This document shows positions 14,826 to 24,446 of a DNA stretch of 64,000 nt, in pieces. Each line of letters begins with the position of its first letter. The stretch's first letter is position 1. The stretch comes from Cycloclasticus pugetii PS-1 (GTDB lineage: Bacteria; Pseudomonadota; Gammaproteobacteria; Methylococcales; Cycloclasticaceae). Below the pieces are notes generated by a model. That model saw nothing but the letters and a program-made list of their open reading frames with translations, was not told where the DNA came from and made no database searches. The stretch is from positions 496,001 to 560,000 of the forward strand of contig NZ_ARVU01000001.1 of the NCBI RefSeq assembly GCF_000384415.1, given 5' to 3'. The translations under genes were made by a program, and so were the position numbers.

Positions 14826-16277
14826 ATGAGAGAAATAAAAGGGTTTATTAATGGTGAGTTTGTTGGTTCTGGTGGTTTTGGTGAAATATATTCACCAGCA
14901 ACAGGAGAACTGGTCTGCCAATATCACAAAACTAGCATAGAGCAAGTTGGCGAAGCAGTAGATGCTGCCCGCATAGCACTAAAAGGGCCTTGGGCTGGTT
15001 ACTCTATCCAAGATCGTGTGGATATTTTATATAAAATTGCCGACGGTATTAATGCGCGTTTTGATGAATTTTTAGAGGCTGAGTGTTTAGATACGGGTAA
15101 GCCTTATTCCTTAGCGAGTCATATTGATATTCCCCGAGGCGCTGCTAATTTTAAAATTTTTGCAGATACGATTAAAAATGTTGGGGATGAAGCTTTTCAC
15201 ATGCCGACACCAGACGGTACAGGCGCGCTAAACTATACAGTTCATAAGCCTAAAGGTGTGATTGGTGTTATTGGTCCTTGGAACTTACCTTTGTTATTGA
15301 TGACATGGAAAATTGCTCCCGCGTTAGCATGTGGTAATACAGTCATTGTAAAGCCTTCTGAAGAAACACAATTAACATCCACTTTATTGGGTGAGGTAAT
15401 GAACGAGGCAGGGGTGCCAAAAGGCGTTTATAACGTTATTCTGGGCAAAGGTCGTGAAGTGGGTGAAGCCTTGATTACGAACCCAGGCCTAGATGCGATT
15501 ACTTTCACAGGCTCAACAGCAACGGGTGAGCGTATTGCGGCTGCGGCTTCGGTAGGTGTTCGCGATTCATCGCTAGAACTCGGTGGAAAAAATGCGGGCA
15601 TTGTTTTTGCTGACTGTGACATGGATAAAGCGATTGAAGGAACATTACGCTCGGCATTTGCTAACTGTGGGCAGGTTTGCCTCGGAACAGAGCGAGTATA
15701 TGTTGAACGACCAATTTTTGACGAGTTTGTACAACGTTTAAAAGAAGGCGCTGAAGCGCTTAAATTAGGTCGACCTGAAGACCCCGAAACCAATATGGGG
15801 CCATTAATTAGTAAATCACACCGTGAAAAAGTATTGAGCTACTATCAAGCGGCAGTGGATGAAGGCGCAACAGTCGTAACAGGTGGTGGTATTCCTGACA
15901 TGCCTGAAGACTTAGCTGGTGGTTATTGGATAGAACCAACTATCTGGACAGGGTTGCCAGAAACAGCTAAGGTTGTGCAAGAAGAAATCTTCGGCCCGTG
16001 TACACACATCACACCATTTGATACAGAAGCAGAAGCCATCGAGTTAGCAAACGATACTCCTTATGGTCTAGCTTCATCTGTTTGGACAGAAAATGTTACT
16101 CGCGCACACCGAGTTGCCGCTCAAATGGAAACGGGTATTTGCTGGGTTAATAGCTGGTTCCTAAGAGATTTACGTACACCTTTCGGTGGTGCAAAGCAAT
16201 CTGGAACAGGCCGTGAAGGTGGCCATTATTCATTGGAGTTCTATTCAGAGCTGACCAATATTTGTGTAAAACTATAA
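14826..16277 (+). CDS. xylG: 2-Hydroxymuconic semialdehyde dehydrogenase
   Basis: A 483-residue aldehyde dehydrogenase superfamily member that oxidises 2-hydroxymuconic semialdehyde to 4-oxalocrotonate with NAD+. Catalytic Cys285 lies in NCGQVCLGTERVYV, the general base is Glu251 (ELGG), and Asn153 (PWNLP) is the oxyanion residue. Length and its place straight after the ring-cleavage genes fit XylG/DmpC. It opens the oxalocrotonate branch; the alternative hydrolytic branch enzyme is at 21245-22075. The start ATG has only a weak purine stretch upstream. Confidence 0.92.
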   Translation: MREIKGFINGEFVGSGGFGEIYSPATGELVCQYHKTSIEQVGEAVDAARIALKGPWAGYSIQDRVDILYKIADGINARFDEFLEAECLDTGKPYSLASHIDIPRGAANFKIFADTIKNVGDEAFHMPTPDGTGALNYTVHKPKGVIGVIGPWNLPLLLMTWKIAPALACGNTVIVKPSEETQLTSTLLGEVMNEAGVPKGVYNVILGKGREVGEALITNPGLDAITFTGSTATGERIAAAASVGVRDSSLELGGKNAGIVFADCDMDKAIEGTLRSAFANCGQVCLGTERVYVERPIFDEFVQRLKEGAEALKLGRPEDPETNMGPLISKSHREKVLSYYQAAVDEGATVVTGGGIPDMPEDLAGGYWIEPTIWTGLPETAKVVQEEIFGPCTHITPFDTEAEAIELANDTPYGLASSVWTENVTRAHRVAAQMETGICWVNSWFLRDLRTPFGGAKQSGTGREGGHYSLEFYSELTNICVKL

Positions 16278-16286
16278 GGAATAAAA

Positions 16287-17072
16287 ATGGATCAAGATAA
16301 AATAATTCAATACGGCGATGAGCTGTATGAGGCGCTTATTACGCAACAAACAATTGCGCCGATTACCGAGCGTTCACCAGAGGTGACGATTGAAGATGCC
16401 TATAAAATTCAACATCAAATGATTCAACGTCGTCTTGACGCGGGTGAAAAAGTTGTCGGTAAAAAAGTAGGTTGTACCAGCAAAGTTGTGATGGATATGC
16501 TTGGTGTAAACCAGCCTGATTTTGGTTACCTATTAAGTGACATGGTGATGTCAGAAGGACAGGATATTCCTATCTCTGAAAAAATGATTCAGCCGAAAGC
16601 AGAAGGCGAGATAGCGTTCGTTCTAAAAAAAGACTTGTGTGGGCCAGGCTTAACCAATGCGGATATTTTGGCGGCGACAGAAGCAGTAATGCCTTGTTTC
16701 GAAATTGTTGACTCACGAATCACGGATTGGAAAATTAAAATTCAAGATACAGTAGCTGATAATGCATCATGTGGTTATCTTGTATTAGGTGGAACGGCCG
16801 TTGACCCACGCAAAGTAGATTTAAGCGTATGTGGTTTAACACTCGAAAAAAATGGCGAATTAATGCACACAGGTGCAGGAGCAGCAGCACTTGGTTCACC
16901 TGTTAATGCAATGACTTGGTTAGCTAATACGATGGGTGCCTTAGGCGTAACATTAAAAGCCGGTGAAGTTATTTTATCAGGCGCATTATGCATGATGGTT
17001 GATGCTAAAGCAGGCGATTCTATGCGAGTTAGTGTAGGCGGCATTGGTTCAGCATCTGTTCGCTTTGTTTAA
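16287..17072 (+). CDS. xylJ: 2-Hydroxypenta-2,4-dienoate hydratase (2-oxopent-4-enoate hydratase)
   Basis: A 261-residue member of the hydratase/decarboxylase family (FAH-like fold). It adds water to 2-hydroxypenta-2,4-dienoate, giving 4-hydroxy-2-oxovalerate. Typical blocks are KVGCTSKVVMDMLGVNQPDFGYL, QPKAEGEIAFVLKKDL with metal-binding acids, and VDSRITDWKIKIQDTVADNAS. It is homologous to the decarboxylase at 19048-19839, with which such hydratases form a complex. A GGAATAA site precedes the ATG ten bases after the dehydrogenase gene. Confidence 0.92.
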   Translation: MDQDKIIQYGDELYEALITQQTIAPITERSPEVTIEDAYKIQHQMIQRRLDAGEKVVGKKVGCTSKVVMDMLGVNQPDFGYLLSDMVMSEGQDIPISEKMIQPKAEGEIAFVLKKDLCGPGLTNADILAATEAVMPCFEIVDSRITDWKIKIQDTVADNASCGYLVLGGTAVDPRKVDLSVCGLTLEKNGELMHTGAGAAALGSPVNAMTWLANTMGALGVTLKAGEVILSGALCMMVDAKAGDSMRVSVGGIGSASVRFV

Positions 17073-17097
17073 GCGTAAAATTTTAGGAGATTAGTAA

Positions 17098-18003
17098 ATG
17101 GCAATAAATTGCGCAATGATTGGTTCCGGTAATATCGGCACCGACCTAATGGCTAAGCTACAACGTAGTCCAAATTTAAACCCGCTGTGGATGGTAGGTA
17201 TTGATCCTGACTCAGAGGGTTTATTAAAAGCTCGAGAAGCAGGCCTAAAAACCACGCATGAAGGTGTAGATGGCTTAATTCCACATATTGAAGAAGATAA
17301 TATACAAATTGCATTTGATGCAACGTCTGCATATGTACACGGGGAAAATAACCGTAAATTGCAAGAAAAAGGCGTGTTAGTGATTGATTTAACGCCGGCA
17401 GCTATTGGCCCATTTTGTGTTCCACCTGTTAACTTGAAAGAGCATGTGGGTGAGCAAGAAATGAACGTTAATATGGTGACCTGTGGTGGCCAAGCAACGA
17501 TACCGATGGTGGCTGCTGTGAGCCAAGTTCAGGCAGTAGAGTACGGTGAAATTGTTGCAACAGTTGCATCAAAATCAGCAGGCCCGGGCACACGGAAAAA
17601 TATTGATGAATTCACAAGGACGACAGCCCGAGCCGTTGAAGAAATTGGTGGTGCTAAGAAAGGCAAAGCGATTATTATTTTAAACCCTGCAGAGCCACCT
17701 TTAATTATGAGGGATACTGTTCATTGCTTAACTGAAGAAGAACCAGATCAAAAAGCAATTACAGAATCAGTTCACGCAATGATTAAAGAAGTGCAAAAAT
17801 ATGTACCAGGCTATAAGTTAAAAAATGGACCAATTTTTGATGGACATAGAGTTAGTATATTTCTAGAGGTTGAAGGGCTAGGAGATTACCTTCCAAAGTA
17901 TGCCGGTAATTTGGATATTATGACGGCTGCTGGGACAAGAACAGCAGAAATGTTTGCCGAAGAGATTGAAAACGGCACACTGACATTAACCAAATTAGCT
18001 TAG
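17098..18003 (+). CDS. xylQ: Acetaldehyde dehydrogenase, acylating
   Basis: A 301-residue acylating dehydrogenase (BphJ/DmpF/XylQ type) that turns acetaldehyde into acetyl-CoA with NAD+ and CoA. The N-terminal Rossmann motif is [10 protein letters not shown], and the catalytic Cys lies in [12 protein letters not shown] near residue 130. It works as a complex with the aldolase encoded next, channelling acetaldehyde. A TTTTAGGAGATT site precedes the ATG. Confidence 0.93.
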   Translation: MAINCAMIGSGNIGTDLMAKLQRSPNLNPLWMVGIDPDSEGLLKAREAGLKTTHEGVDGLIPHIEEDNIQIAFDATSAYVHGENNRKLQEKGVLVIDLTPAAIGPFCVPPVNLKEHVGEQEMNVNMVTCGGQATIPMVAAVSQVQAVEYGEIVATVASKSAGPGTRKNIDEFTRTTARAVEEIGGAKKGKAIIILNPAEPPLIMRDTVHCLTEEEPDQKAITESVHAMIKEVQKYVPGYKLKNGPIFDGHRVSIFLEVEGLGDYLPKYAGNLDIMTAAGTRTAEMFAEEIENGTLTLTKLA

Positions 18004-18013
18004 GGGGTTGGTG

Positions 18014-19036
18014 ATGAATTTAAAAGGTAAAAAAATTAAGTTACACGATAATGCGTTACGTGATGGTATGCACTCAGTCAGCCATCAGTTCTCATTAGAC
18101 GATATGGTTAGGATGGCTGTTGCGTTGGATGAAGCTGGAATGCCATTAATCGAAGTAACACATGGAGATGGCTTAGGCGGCTCTTCAGTAAACTACGGGT
18201 TTGGAAAACATTCGAACCGTGAATATCTTGAAGCAGTTGTACCAAAAATGAAGAATGCCAAAATATCAGCATTGTTACTGCCTGGTTTAGGTACGGTCGA
18301 TGATCTTGCGATGGCAGCTGACTGTGGTATTTCAACAATCCGTGTGGCCACACACTGTACAGAAGCTGATGTTTCTGAGCAGCACATCCAAAAAGGACGT
18401 GAATATGGCTTAGATACGGTTGGTTTTTTGATGATGGCGCATATGACATCACCTGAGGCATTGTTAGAGCAAGCTAAAAAAATGGTTGATTACGGTGCAA
18501 ATTGCATTTATGCAACCGACTCAGCGGGTTACCTGTTGCCAGATGATGTAACCGATCGAATTGCCGCATTAAGAGCGGAATTTAGCGATGATATCGAAAT
18601 CGGTTTTCATGGTCATCACAACATGGCAATGGGTATTTCAAACTCACTAGCGGCAATTGAAGCAGGGGCTACTCGTATTGATGGTTCTGTTGCAGGCTTT
18701 GGAGCAGGTGCAGGTAATACACCACTTGAAGTGATGGTCGCGGTTTGTAATCGAATGGGCATTGAAACTGGTGTTGATGTCGATAAGCTTATGGACGTCG
18801 CTGAAGATATTGCACTTCCGTTAATGCCAACACCAACACGTATTGACAGAGACTCTTTAACGTTAGGCTATGCAGGCGTCTATTCATCATTTTTGCTTCA
18901 TGCAAAAAGAGCAGAGAAAAACCATGGCGTGCCAGCACGAGAAATCTTAATGGCATTAGGTGAAATGGGTGCAGTAGGCGGTCAAGAAGACATGATCGAA
19001 GATGTTGCCTTAGAGATTAAAAAGAAATCAGCGTAA
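18014..19036 (+). CDS. xylK: 4-Hydroxy-2-oxovalerate aldolase
   Basis: A 340-residue aldolase of the DmpG/BphI/XylK type that splits 4-hydroxy-2-oxovalerate into pyruvate and acetaldehyde. It shows the HMGL-like barrel start [15 protein letters not shown], metal ligands in [11 protein letters not shown], and the C-terminal domain for contact with the dehydrogenase. I place the start at the ATG 18014, six bases after GGGGG; a TTG two codons earlier is possible. Its gene follows the dehydrogenase stop by ten bases, in keeping with the obligate enzyme pair. Confidence 0.93.
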   Translation: MNLKGKKIKLHDNALRDGMHSVSHQFSLDDMVRMAVALDEAGMPLIEVTHGDGLGGSSVNYGFGKHSNREYLEAVVPKMKNAKISALLLPGLGTVDDLAMAADCGISTIRVATHCTEADVSEQHIQKGREYGLDTVGFLMMAHMTSPEALLEQAKKMVDYGANCIYATDSAGYLLPDDVTDRIAALRAEFSDDIEIGFHGHHNMAMGISNSLAAIEAGATRIDGSVAGFGAGAGNTPLEVMVAVCNRMGIETGVDVDKLMDVAEDIALPLMPTPTRIDRDSLTLGYAGVYSSFLLHAKRAEKNHGVPAREILMALGEMGAVGGQEDMIEDVALEIKKKSA

Positions 19037-19047
19037 GAGGAACTATT

Positions 19048-19839
19048 ATGGCTTTAGATAAAGCAACAATTGAACAGTTAGCAGAGCACCTAGAAAATGC
19101 TGAGCTTAACTGCACAGAAGTAACAAAAATAACAAATGATTATCCAGAAATCACCTGGGATGAAGCACTCGATGTACAGTGGGAGATTCGTCGTCGAAAA
19201 GAAGCACGAGGTAACAAGATTGTTGGTCTAAAAATGGGCTTAACATCGATGGCAAAAATGCGCCAGATGGGAGTAGAAACACCCTGTTATGGTTTTTTGG
19301 CTGATTATTTTAGTATTCCTGATGGCGGTGAAGTTAAGATCTCTGAGTTAATTCACCCAAAAGTAGAAGCAGAAGTTGCGTTTGTAACAAAAAAAGAATT
19401 AAGTGGACCAGGCTGCCACATTGGTGATGTTTTGTCAGCAACAGATTTTATTGTTCCAGCTGTGGAAATTATTGACTCACGTTATAAAGACTTTAAATTT
19501 GACCTTAAGAGTGTGATTGCTGATAACTCTTCTTCATCACGCTTTGTAACAGGGGGTCGTATGCTACCGGTTGAAGATTTGGATCTTAAAACAATCGGTG
19601 TGGTCATGGAGATCAATGGTGAAGTAGTAGAGTTAGGCGCTGGTGCAGCTATTCTAGGTCACCCTGCAGCAAGTGTTGCAATGCTGGCTAATTTGTTGGC
19701 GGAACGTGGAGAGGTTATTCCTGCTGGTACGTTTATTATGGCTGGGGCTATTACTCCTGCTATTGCAGTTAAAGCAGGTGATAATGTTTCAGTGCGCTAT
19801 CAAGATCTAGGCACTGTGACAATGCGATTTGTTGATTAA
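19048..19839 (+). CDS. xylI: 4-Oxalocrotonate decarboxylase
   Basis: A 263-residue decarboxylase of the same family as the hydratase at 16287-17072. It converts 2-oxohex-3-enedioate to 2-hydroxypenta-2,4-dienoate. Shared motifs are KMGLTSMAKMRQMGVETPCYGFL, HPKVEAEVAFVTKKEL and IDSRYKDFKFDLKSVIADNSS. The AAGAGGAAC site gives a clear ATG start. Together with the tautomerase downstream it completes the oxalocrotonate branch. Confidence 0.92.
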   Translation: MALDKATIEQLAEHLENAELNCTEVTKITNDYPEITWDEALDVQWEIRRRKEARGNKIVGLKMGLTSMAKMRQMGVETPCYGFLADYFSIPDGGEVKISELIHPKVEAEVAFVTKKELSGPGCHIGDVLSATDFIVPAVEIIDSRYKDFKFDLKSVIADNSSSSRFVTGGRMLPVEDLDLKTIGVVMEINGEVVELGAGAAILGHPAASVAMLANLLAERGEVIPAGTFIMAGAITPAIAVKAGDNVSVRYQDLGTVTMRFVD

Positions 19840-19852
19840 CGGGAGAAAGTAA

Positions 19853-20044
19853 ATGCCAATAGCACATATTCATATGATGGAAGGTCGAACTGATGAGCAA
19901 AAAGCTGCAGTTATTGAAAAGGTAACCGATGCGCTTTGTGAAGCAGTCGATGCGCCACGTCAAAACGTTCGCGTATTAATTCAAGAAGTACCTAATACAC
20001 AGTTTGGAATTGGTGGTAAAACTGCAAAATCGTTAGGTCGTTAA
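19853..20044 (+). CDS. xylH: 4-Oxalocrotonate tautomerase
   Basis: A 63-residue tautomerase in the XylH/DmpI family. Removal of Met exposes the catalytic amino-terminal proline of PIAHIHMMEGRTDEQK, and the Arg in EGR is the substrate-binding residue. The VRVLIQEVPNTQFGIGG segment is typical. It isomerises 2-hydroxymuconate to the keto form for the decarboxylase encoded just upstream. It is the last gene before a terminator. Confidence 0.93.
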   Translation: MPIAHIHMMEGRTDEQKAAVIEKVTDALCEAVDAPRQNVRVLIQEVPNTQFGIGGKTAKSLGR

Positions 20045-20086
20045 GCGACGACACGTTTTAAGTTATCGGTTTTATTGAAAACACTT

Positions 20087-20121
20087 AAAAGCCCTAGCAA
20101 TGAAAGTTGTTTAGGGCTTTT
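20087..20121 (+). terminator. Intrinsic terminator ending the lower meta-pathway operon
   Basis: AAAAGCCCTA pairs with TAGGGCTTTT over a 15-base loop, followed by a T run. Confidence 0.82.
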
Positions 20122-20203
20122 TTGTATTTTTTGATAACTGTCATCGACGAGAGAATACAAATCCATTTAATATAAATGCCTTTTTTAAATTTCCCCTTAA
20201 ATA

Positions 20204-21235
20204 ATGAAAAACATAAAACTAAGCGTTCTTGATCAATCTCCTGTCCATGATAATCAGCCAGAATCTAGCGGATTATTTTCTACCATTGAATTAGCAAAAG
20301 CATGCGATGAGGTAGGTTATCACCGGTATTGGGTCGCAGAGCACCATGCAACCCCGGGTTATGCAAGCCCTTGTCCTGAAATGATGGTGAATAATGTCGC
20401 TCATGCTACAAAACGCATTAGAGTGGGCAGTGGTGGAGTCATGTTGCCGCATTACAGTGCGTTTAAGGTGGCTGAAACATTTAAAATGTTGGAGGCATTT
20501 CATCCGGGCCGTATTGATTTAGGAGTAGGGCGTGCGCCAGGTGGACACCCAATTTCATCGGCTGCTATTTCAGCGCCAAGGCAAACGGTTCCCTCCGAAT
20601 ACTACCCTAGTCAAACGCAAGATTTGATAGGGTATTTAAGTAACAATCTGCCTGAGGATCATCCTTATAGTCAAGCCGTTGTGGTACCAACCGATGTGGG
20701 CGCACCACCAGTTTGGATGTTAGGTTCGAGTGATGGCAGTGCTGAGATGGCGGGTGTGTTAGGCGCAGGTTTTGTGTTGGCGCTATTTATTGGAACACAT
20801 GATAGACCCCCAGAGATTATACAACGCTATCGCAAGGCATTTAAACAAGGTGGTAGTCTAGACAAAGCAGAAGCAATTATTGCAGTCGCGTCTATTTGTG
20901 CAGACTCTAAAGAAGAGGCGGAGCTCATCGCAAGTAGCCATACATATTGGAAAGTTCAGGCCTTTCGTCATGGCAAGATTGACAGCTTTTTCTCGCCTGA
21001 AGAGGTGATGGATAAAAAGAAACAGTTATCCCTCTCTGATCAAGCGTACTACGATGAAACATTAGCAACAATGGTTACCGGCACACCTGAGCAATGTCAG
21101 TCACGTTTAGAGCAAATTGCAGAGTTATACGATGTTGAAGAATTAATGATTGTTAATGTGACTCATTCCTTTAAACCTCGTATAGCCTCCTATAAAATGT
21201 TGGCTCAACAATTCGGTTTATTAAATAACATCTAG
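20204..21235 (+). CDS. Luciferase-like flavin-dependent monooxygenase (LLM class)
   Basis: A 343-residue barrel-fold protein of the bacterial luciferase-like family (MsnO8/LuxA-like subgroup). Typical parts are LSVLDQSPVH at the start, RYWVAEHHATPGYASPCPEM, IRVGSGGVMLPHYSAFKVAETFKMLEAFHPGRIDLGVGRAPG and the C-terminal VTGTPEQCQSRL. Members use reduced flavin and O2; a partner flavin reductase is usually needed, and the stand-alone reductase at 10906-11625 is a candidate. It is the first gene of a second aromatic unit, ten bases before the hydrolase gene. The substrate is unknown. Confidence 0.85.
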   Translation: MKNIKLSVLDQSPVHDNQPESSGLFSTIELAKACDEVGYHRYWVAEHHATPGYASPCPEMMVNNVAHATKRIRVGSGGVMLPHYSAFKVAETFKMLEAFHPGRIDLGVGRAPGGHPISSAAISAPRQTVPSEYYPSQTQDLIGYLSNNLPEDHPYSQAVVVPTDVGAPPVWMLGSSDGSAEMAGVLGAGFVLALFIGTHDRPPEIIQRYRKAFKQGGSLDKAEAIIAVASICADSKEEAELIASSHTYWKVQAFRHGKIDSFFSPEEVMDKKKQLSLSDQAYYDETLATMVTGTPEQCQSRLEQIAELYDVEELMIVNVTHSFKPRIASYKMLAQQFGLLNNI

Positions 21236-21244
21236 GAGATAATC

Positions 21245-22075
21245 ATGAGTTCCAATCCAGAAATTGCCAACAGCATTCAAACGGGTGCCTTTAAAACTAA
21301 TTACCACGATGAAGGTGAAGGGTATCCAGTATTTATGATTCATGGATCTGGACCTGGTGTAACGGCTTGGGCTAATTGGCGTTTAGTTATTCCTGTATTG
21401 GCTGAGCACTATCGTGTGATTGCCCCTGATATGGCGGGTTTTGGTTTTACCGAACGTTTAGAAAACTATGAATATACAATGGATAATTGGGTTCAACATG
21501 CTGTTGATCTAATGGATGCATTGGGTATTGAGAAAGCACATCTAGTTGGTAATTCATTTGGCGGCGGCTTAGCGATAGCGCTTGCAATTAAGCACCCTGA
21601 ACGAGTTAATCGTCTTGTTTTAATGGGCGCGGCCGGCGTTGAATTTGAATTAACAGCAGGCTTGGATGAGGTTTGGGGTTATGAGCCATCAGTGGCAAAT
21701 ATGCGTAAAATGATGGATTTATTTGCTTATGATCGAAGCTTAGTGACCGATGAGTTAGCTGAACTTCGTTATAAGGCAAGTATCCAGCCAGGGTTCCAAG
21801 AGTCATTTAGTAAAATGTTCCCTGCACCTCGTCAACGTTGGGTTGAGGCGCTTGCTAGTGACCCTGAAGATATTAAGAAGATTCAACACGAAACATTGAT
21901 GGTTCATGGTCGTGAAGATGTTGTGGTTCCACCTATTACATCAAAGACCTTTTTTGAATTATTGCCAAACTCGCAACTGCATATGTTTGGAAAATGTGGA
22001 CATTGGACTCAAATAGAACAAAATGCACGGTTTAACAAGTTGGTATTAGATTTCTTTGCAGAAGCGGATCAATAA
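21245..22075 (+). CDS. xylF: 2-Hydroxymuconic semialdehyde hydrolase (XylF/DmpD-like)
   Basis: A 276-residue alpha/beta hydrolase of the meta-cleavage product group. Oxyanion segment HGSGPGVTAWANW, nucleophile Ser104 in GNSFGGG, acid in HGREDVVVP and histidine in GKCGHWTQIEQN complete the triad. It cleaves the carbon-carbon bond of ring-fission products, giving formate or a carboxylic acid and 2-hydroxypentadienoate. This is the branch used for products of substituted catechols whose ketone cannot be oxidised. An AGGAGATAATC site precedes the ATG. Confidence 0.88.
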   Translation: MSSNPEIANSIQTGAFKTNYHDEGEGYPVFMIHGSGPGVTAWANWRLVIPVLAEHYRVIAPDMAGFGFTERLENYEYTMDNWVQHAVDLMDALGIEKAHLVGNSFGGGLAIALAIKHPERVNRLVLMGAAGVEFELTAGLDEVWGYEPSVANMRKMMDLFAYDRSLVTDELAELRYKASIQPGFQESFSKMFPAPRQRWVEALASDPEDIKKIQHETLMVHGREDVVVPPITSKTFFELLPNSQLHMFGKCGHWTQIEQNARFNKLVLDFFAEADQ

Positions 22076-22094
22076 ACTTAGGTAAGAAAATTAA

Positions 22095-23054
22095 GTGAAC
22101 TTTGCAATTATAGGTGCTGGCGGTATAGGTTGTTACTATGCCGCCAGGCTAATTCAGGCTGGTGAGAGTGTTACGTTGGTCGCTCGAGGCGCTCACCTAC
22201 AGGCTATGCAAGGGCAGGGTCTAGAAGTTAAACACGCCGAGTTAGTGTTTAACCAACAGGTTAGTGCCGTTAGTCTTGATAAATGGTTTGAAACAACACG
22301 ACCAGAACAGCTTGATGTTATTGTTGTGTGCTTGAAAAGTATGCAAACAGCGGGCTTTGCGCGTCAACTTGATGCTTGGTTAAAGAAGCATCCAAAAAGT
22401 GAATTGCCCTATGTTTTATCTTTGCAAAATGGTGTCGATAATGAACAGCAGCTTAGTTCAGTATTGCCAGCTGGTTTGGTTTTGGGTGGTATTGCTCGCC
22501 GGATAGGTGCGCATATTGTTAAACCAGGTGTGGTTGAGTCAATTGGCCCTGCGCAGGTCATTTTAGGTTTGTGGCCCAATCATCAAAAAATCAGTGCTAA
22601 AACCGAGCAAAGAATAAACGAGATAGCTCGTTGCTTTAACTCTGCAGAAATTCCAACAGAGGTCTCTAAAGATATTAATAAAGAACTATGGCGTAAGTTA
22701 ATTATTAATAATGGTCTTAACCCAATATGTACCTTGTTAGAAAAAGAGACCGGGCAGGTAACACCTGATGTACGTCTATTACCACTCATACGTGGTGCAA
22801 TGGAAGAATCAGTACTGGCAGCAAAAGCTAACGGGGTTGAGTTATCTCAAGAAGATCTCGAAGATATGCTTGAATTGATTTCAACGTTTGATTCTATAAA
22901 GCCTTCCATGCTGGTTGACCGTGAAAAGGGTCGCCCGTTAGAAATTGAAGAGATTTGTGGCGTTGTCATTAAAGGCTGTGAAAGGATGGGAAAAGATGCG
23001 CCATATAACCGAACTATCGCCACGTTATTACGCCTTGCTGTAGAAACTTCTTAG
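22095..23054 (+). CDS. Ketopantoate reductase homologue (2-dehydropantoate 2-reductase family)
   Basis: A 319-residue Rossmann-fold reductase starting at GTG 22095. It shows the NADP site IIGAGGIGCYYAARL at the N-terminus, SLQNGVDNE in the middle, NKELWRKLIINNGLNPICTLL, and the C-terminal SMLVDREKGRPLEIEEICG block of PanE/ApbA enzymes. In this context, between the meta-cleavage hydrolase and a permease-like gene, it may act on another 2-oxo acid rather than make pantoate. Neither role can be settled here. Confidence 0.82.
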   Translation: MNFAIIGAGGIGCYYAARLIQAGESVTLVARGAHLQAMQGQGLEVKHAELVFNQQVSAVSLDKWFETTRPEQLDVIVVCLKSMQTAGFARQLDAWLKKHPKSELPYVLSLQNGVDNEQQLSSVLPAGLVLGGIARRIGAHIVKPGVVESIGPAQVILGLWPNHQKISAKTEQRINEIARCFNSAEIPTEVSKDINKELWRKLIINNGLNPICTLLEKETGQVTPDVRLLPLIRGAMEESVLAAKANGVELSQEDLEDMLELISTFDSIKPSMLVDREKGRPLEIEEICGVVIKGCERMGKDAPYNRTIATLLRLAVETS

Positions 23055-23060
23055 ACTGTA

Positions 23061-24362
23061 ATGTCTTATCTTATAAAGGCTGCAGGGCCGTTATTAATAC
23101 TTAGTTTTGTGTTAACAGTTTTTAATGCTTGGGTTCCAAATAATATTGAAGGACTTCAGGGCGTGTTTACATGGCTTGCCGGCATTATTTTATTTTTTGA
23201 TTTGGCGGGTAAGCAAAAAAAGATCATCCTGACCATTGCGACTTTTGCCATCATGAGCTGGTTGGTGGCATGGAAAACTGGTGAAATAGCTCATATTGAT
23301 AAAGCATTTTCAGCAAATCAGTTAATGATTGTAATGCTGATTGGGGTGCAGTTTTTACAATTAGTGGCCTTGCCCGTTGATAAGAAAGCAAAGGCTTTAC
23401 CGACAGGCGTCAAAGCCTTTGTTAGAACTTACCTAGGTGTTCACTTCTTTGGCTCGGTCATCAATCTATCAGCTGTATTATTGGTGGCAGATAGAATGGT
23501 AAAAGAGGCGCAGCTATCAATGAATCAACTGAAGTTGTTGACGAGAGCGTTTACATCGGGCGCCCATTGGTCGCCATTTTTTGCTGCTTTTGCAGCAGCG
23601 TTAGTTTTTACGCCCGAAGCTTCGCTGCCCATTGTGATGGGCGTTGGTTTTGGATTGGCCGTGCTTGCATTTTTGATTACATTTTTCGAAGCTAAGGCAA
23701 ATAAACAGGAGAGTATCAAAGAGTTTATTGGTTACCCAGTACGGTTTGAAGCATTGTGGCTGCCACTTGGCTTGGTTATATTAGTAGCATTGGCTCATTA
23801 TGCTTTTCCTGCGGTTAGTGTGCTTATATTAATAGCAATGTGCTCCTTACTATTAAGCTTGGTGGTTTTGCTGTTAAGGCAGGGGTTAAGCAAAGGGGGT
23901 ATGGGTTTCATTCATTATGGGGTGTACAGGCTTCCGCAAATGAAAAATGAGCTGCTTCTATTTCTTATTGCAGGTGTGTTTGGCTCAGGATTGGCGGCAG
24001 CCCTTGATGGCTTGTCGATAGCTATTCCGTTTCAGCACTTCGATGGTTTTGTGGCATCCGTTATTTTGCTATGGATGTTTGTATTAGCTATTTTGGGCGT
24101 TCATCCGGTTATCAGTATCGCTGTTATTGGGCATTGGATTATAAGTATTGAGCCAAATCAAACGTTACTGGCGATTACGTTTTTAATGGCTTGGGCGATT
24201 GGGGTGTCGGCAAGCCCAATATCTGGAATTAATCTTGCGCTACATGGGCGCTACGGTGCGTCAGGGCAGCAAATTTTCAAATGGAATATAGCGTATGCGT
24301 CAAAGTTATATTTATTTGATTGCGTAATTTTAATGGCGGCTGGTTACTTACTTGGTGTTTAA
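23061..24362 (+). CDS. Polytopic membrane protein, possible IT-superfamily permease, unknown substrate
   Basis: A 433-residue protein with about 11-12 hydrophobic segments. I do not recognise the family. Two short Gly/Ser/Pro-rich loops stand out at similar places in each half: TSGAHWSPFFAAFAAAL near residue 165 and GVSASPISGINLALHGRYG near residue 390. Such a repeat is what one sees in inverted-repeat ion and anion transporters. It begins seven bases after the reductase stop and is the last gene of the unit, so it may move an aromatic or oxo-acid metabolite (inference). Confidence 0.6.
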   Translation: MSYLIKAAGPLLILSFVLTVFNAWVPNNIEGLQGVFTWLAGIILFFDLAGKQKKIILTIATFAIMSWLVAWKTGEIAHIDKAFSANQLMIVMLIGVQFLQLVALPVDKKAKALPTGVKAFVRTYLGVHFFGSVINLSAVLLVADRMVKEAQLSMNQLKLLTRAFTSGAHWSPFFAAFAAALVFTPEASLPIVMGVGFGLAVLAFLITFFEAKANKQESIKEFIGYPVRFEALWLPLGLVILVALAHYAFPAVSVLILIAMCSLLLSLVVLLLRQGLSKGGMGFIHYGVYRLPQMKNELLLFLIAGVFGSGLAAALDGLSIAIPFQHFDGFVASVILLWMFVLAILGVHPVISIAVIGHWIISIEPNQTLLAITFLMAWAIGVSASPISGINLALHGRYGASGQQIFKWNIAYASKLYLFDCVILMAAGYLLGV

Positions 24363-24446
24363 GATGCTCGCTCAATTGCTTGATAACAAGTATCATATAA
24401 CATTGTAAATCCATCATGGGCCATAACACTTTAAGGAAGCAGTATT

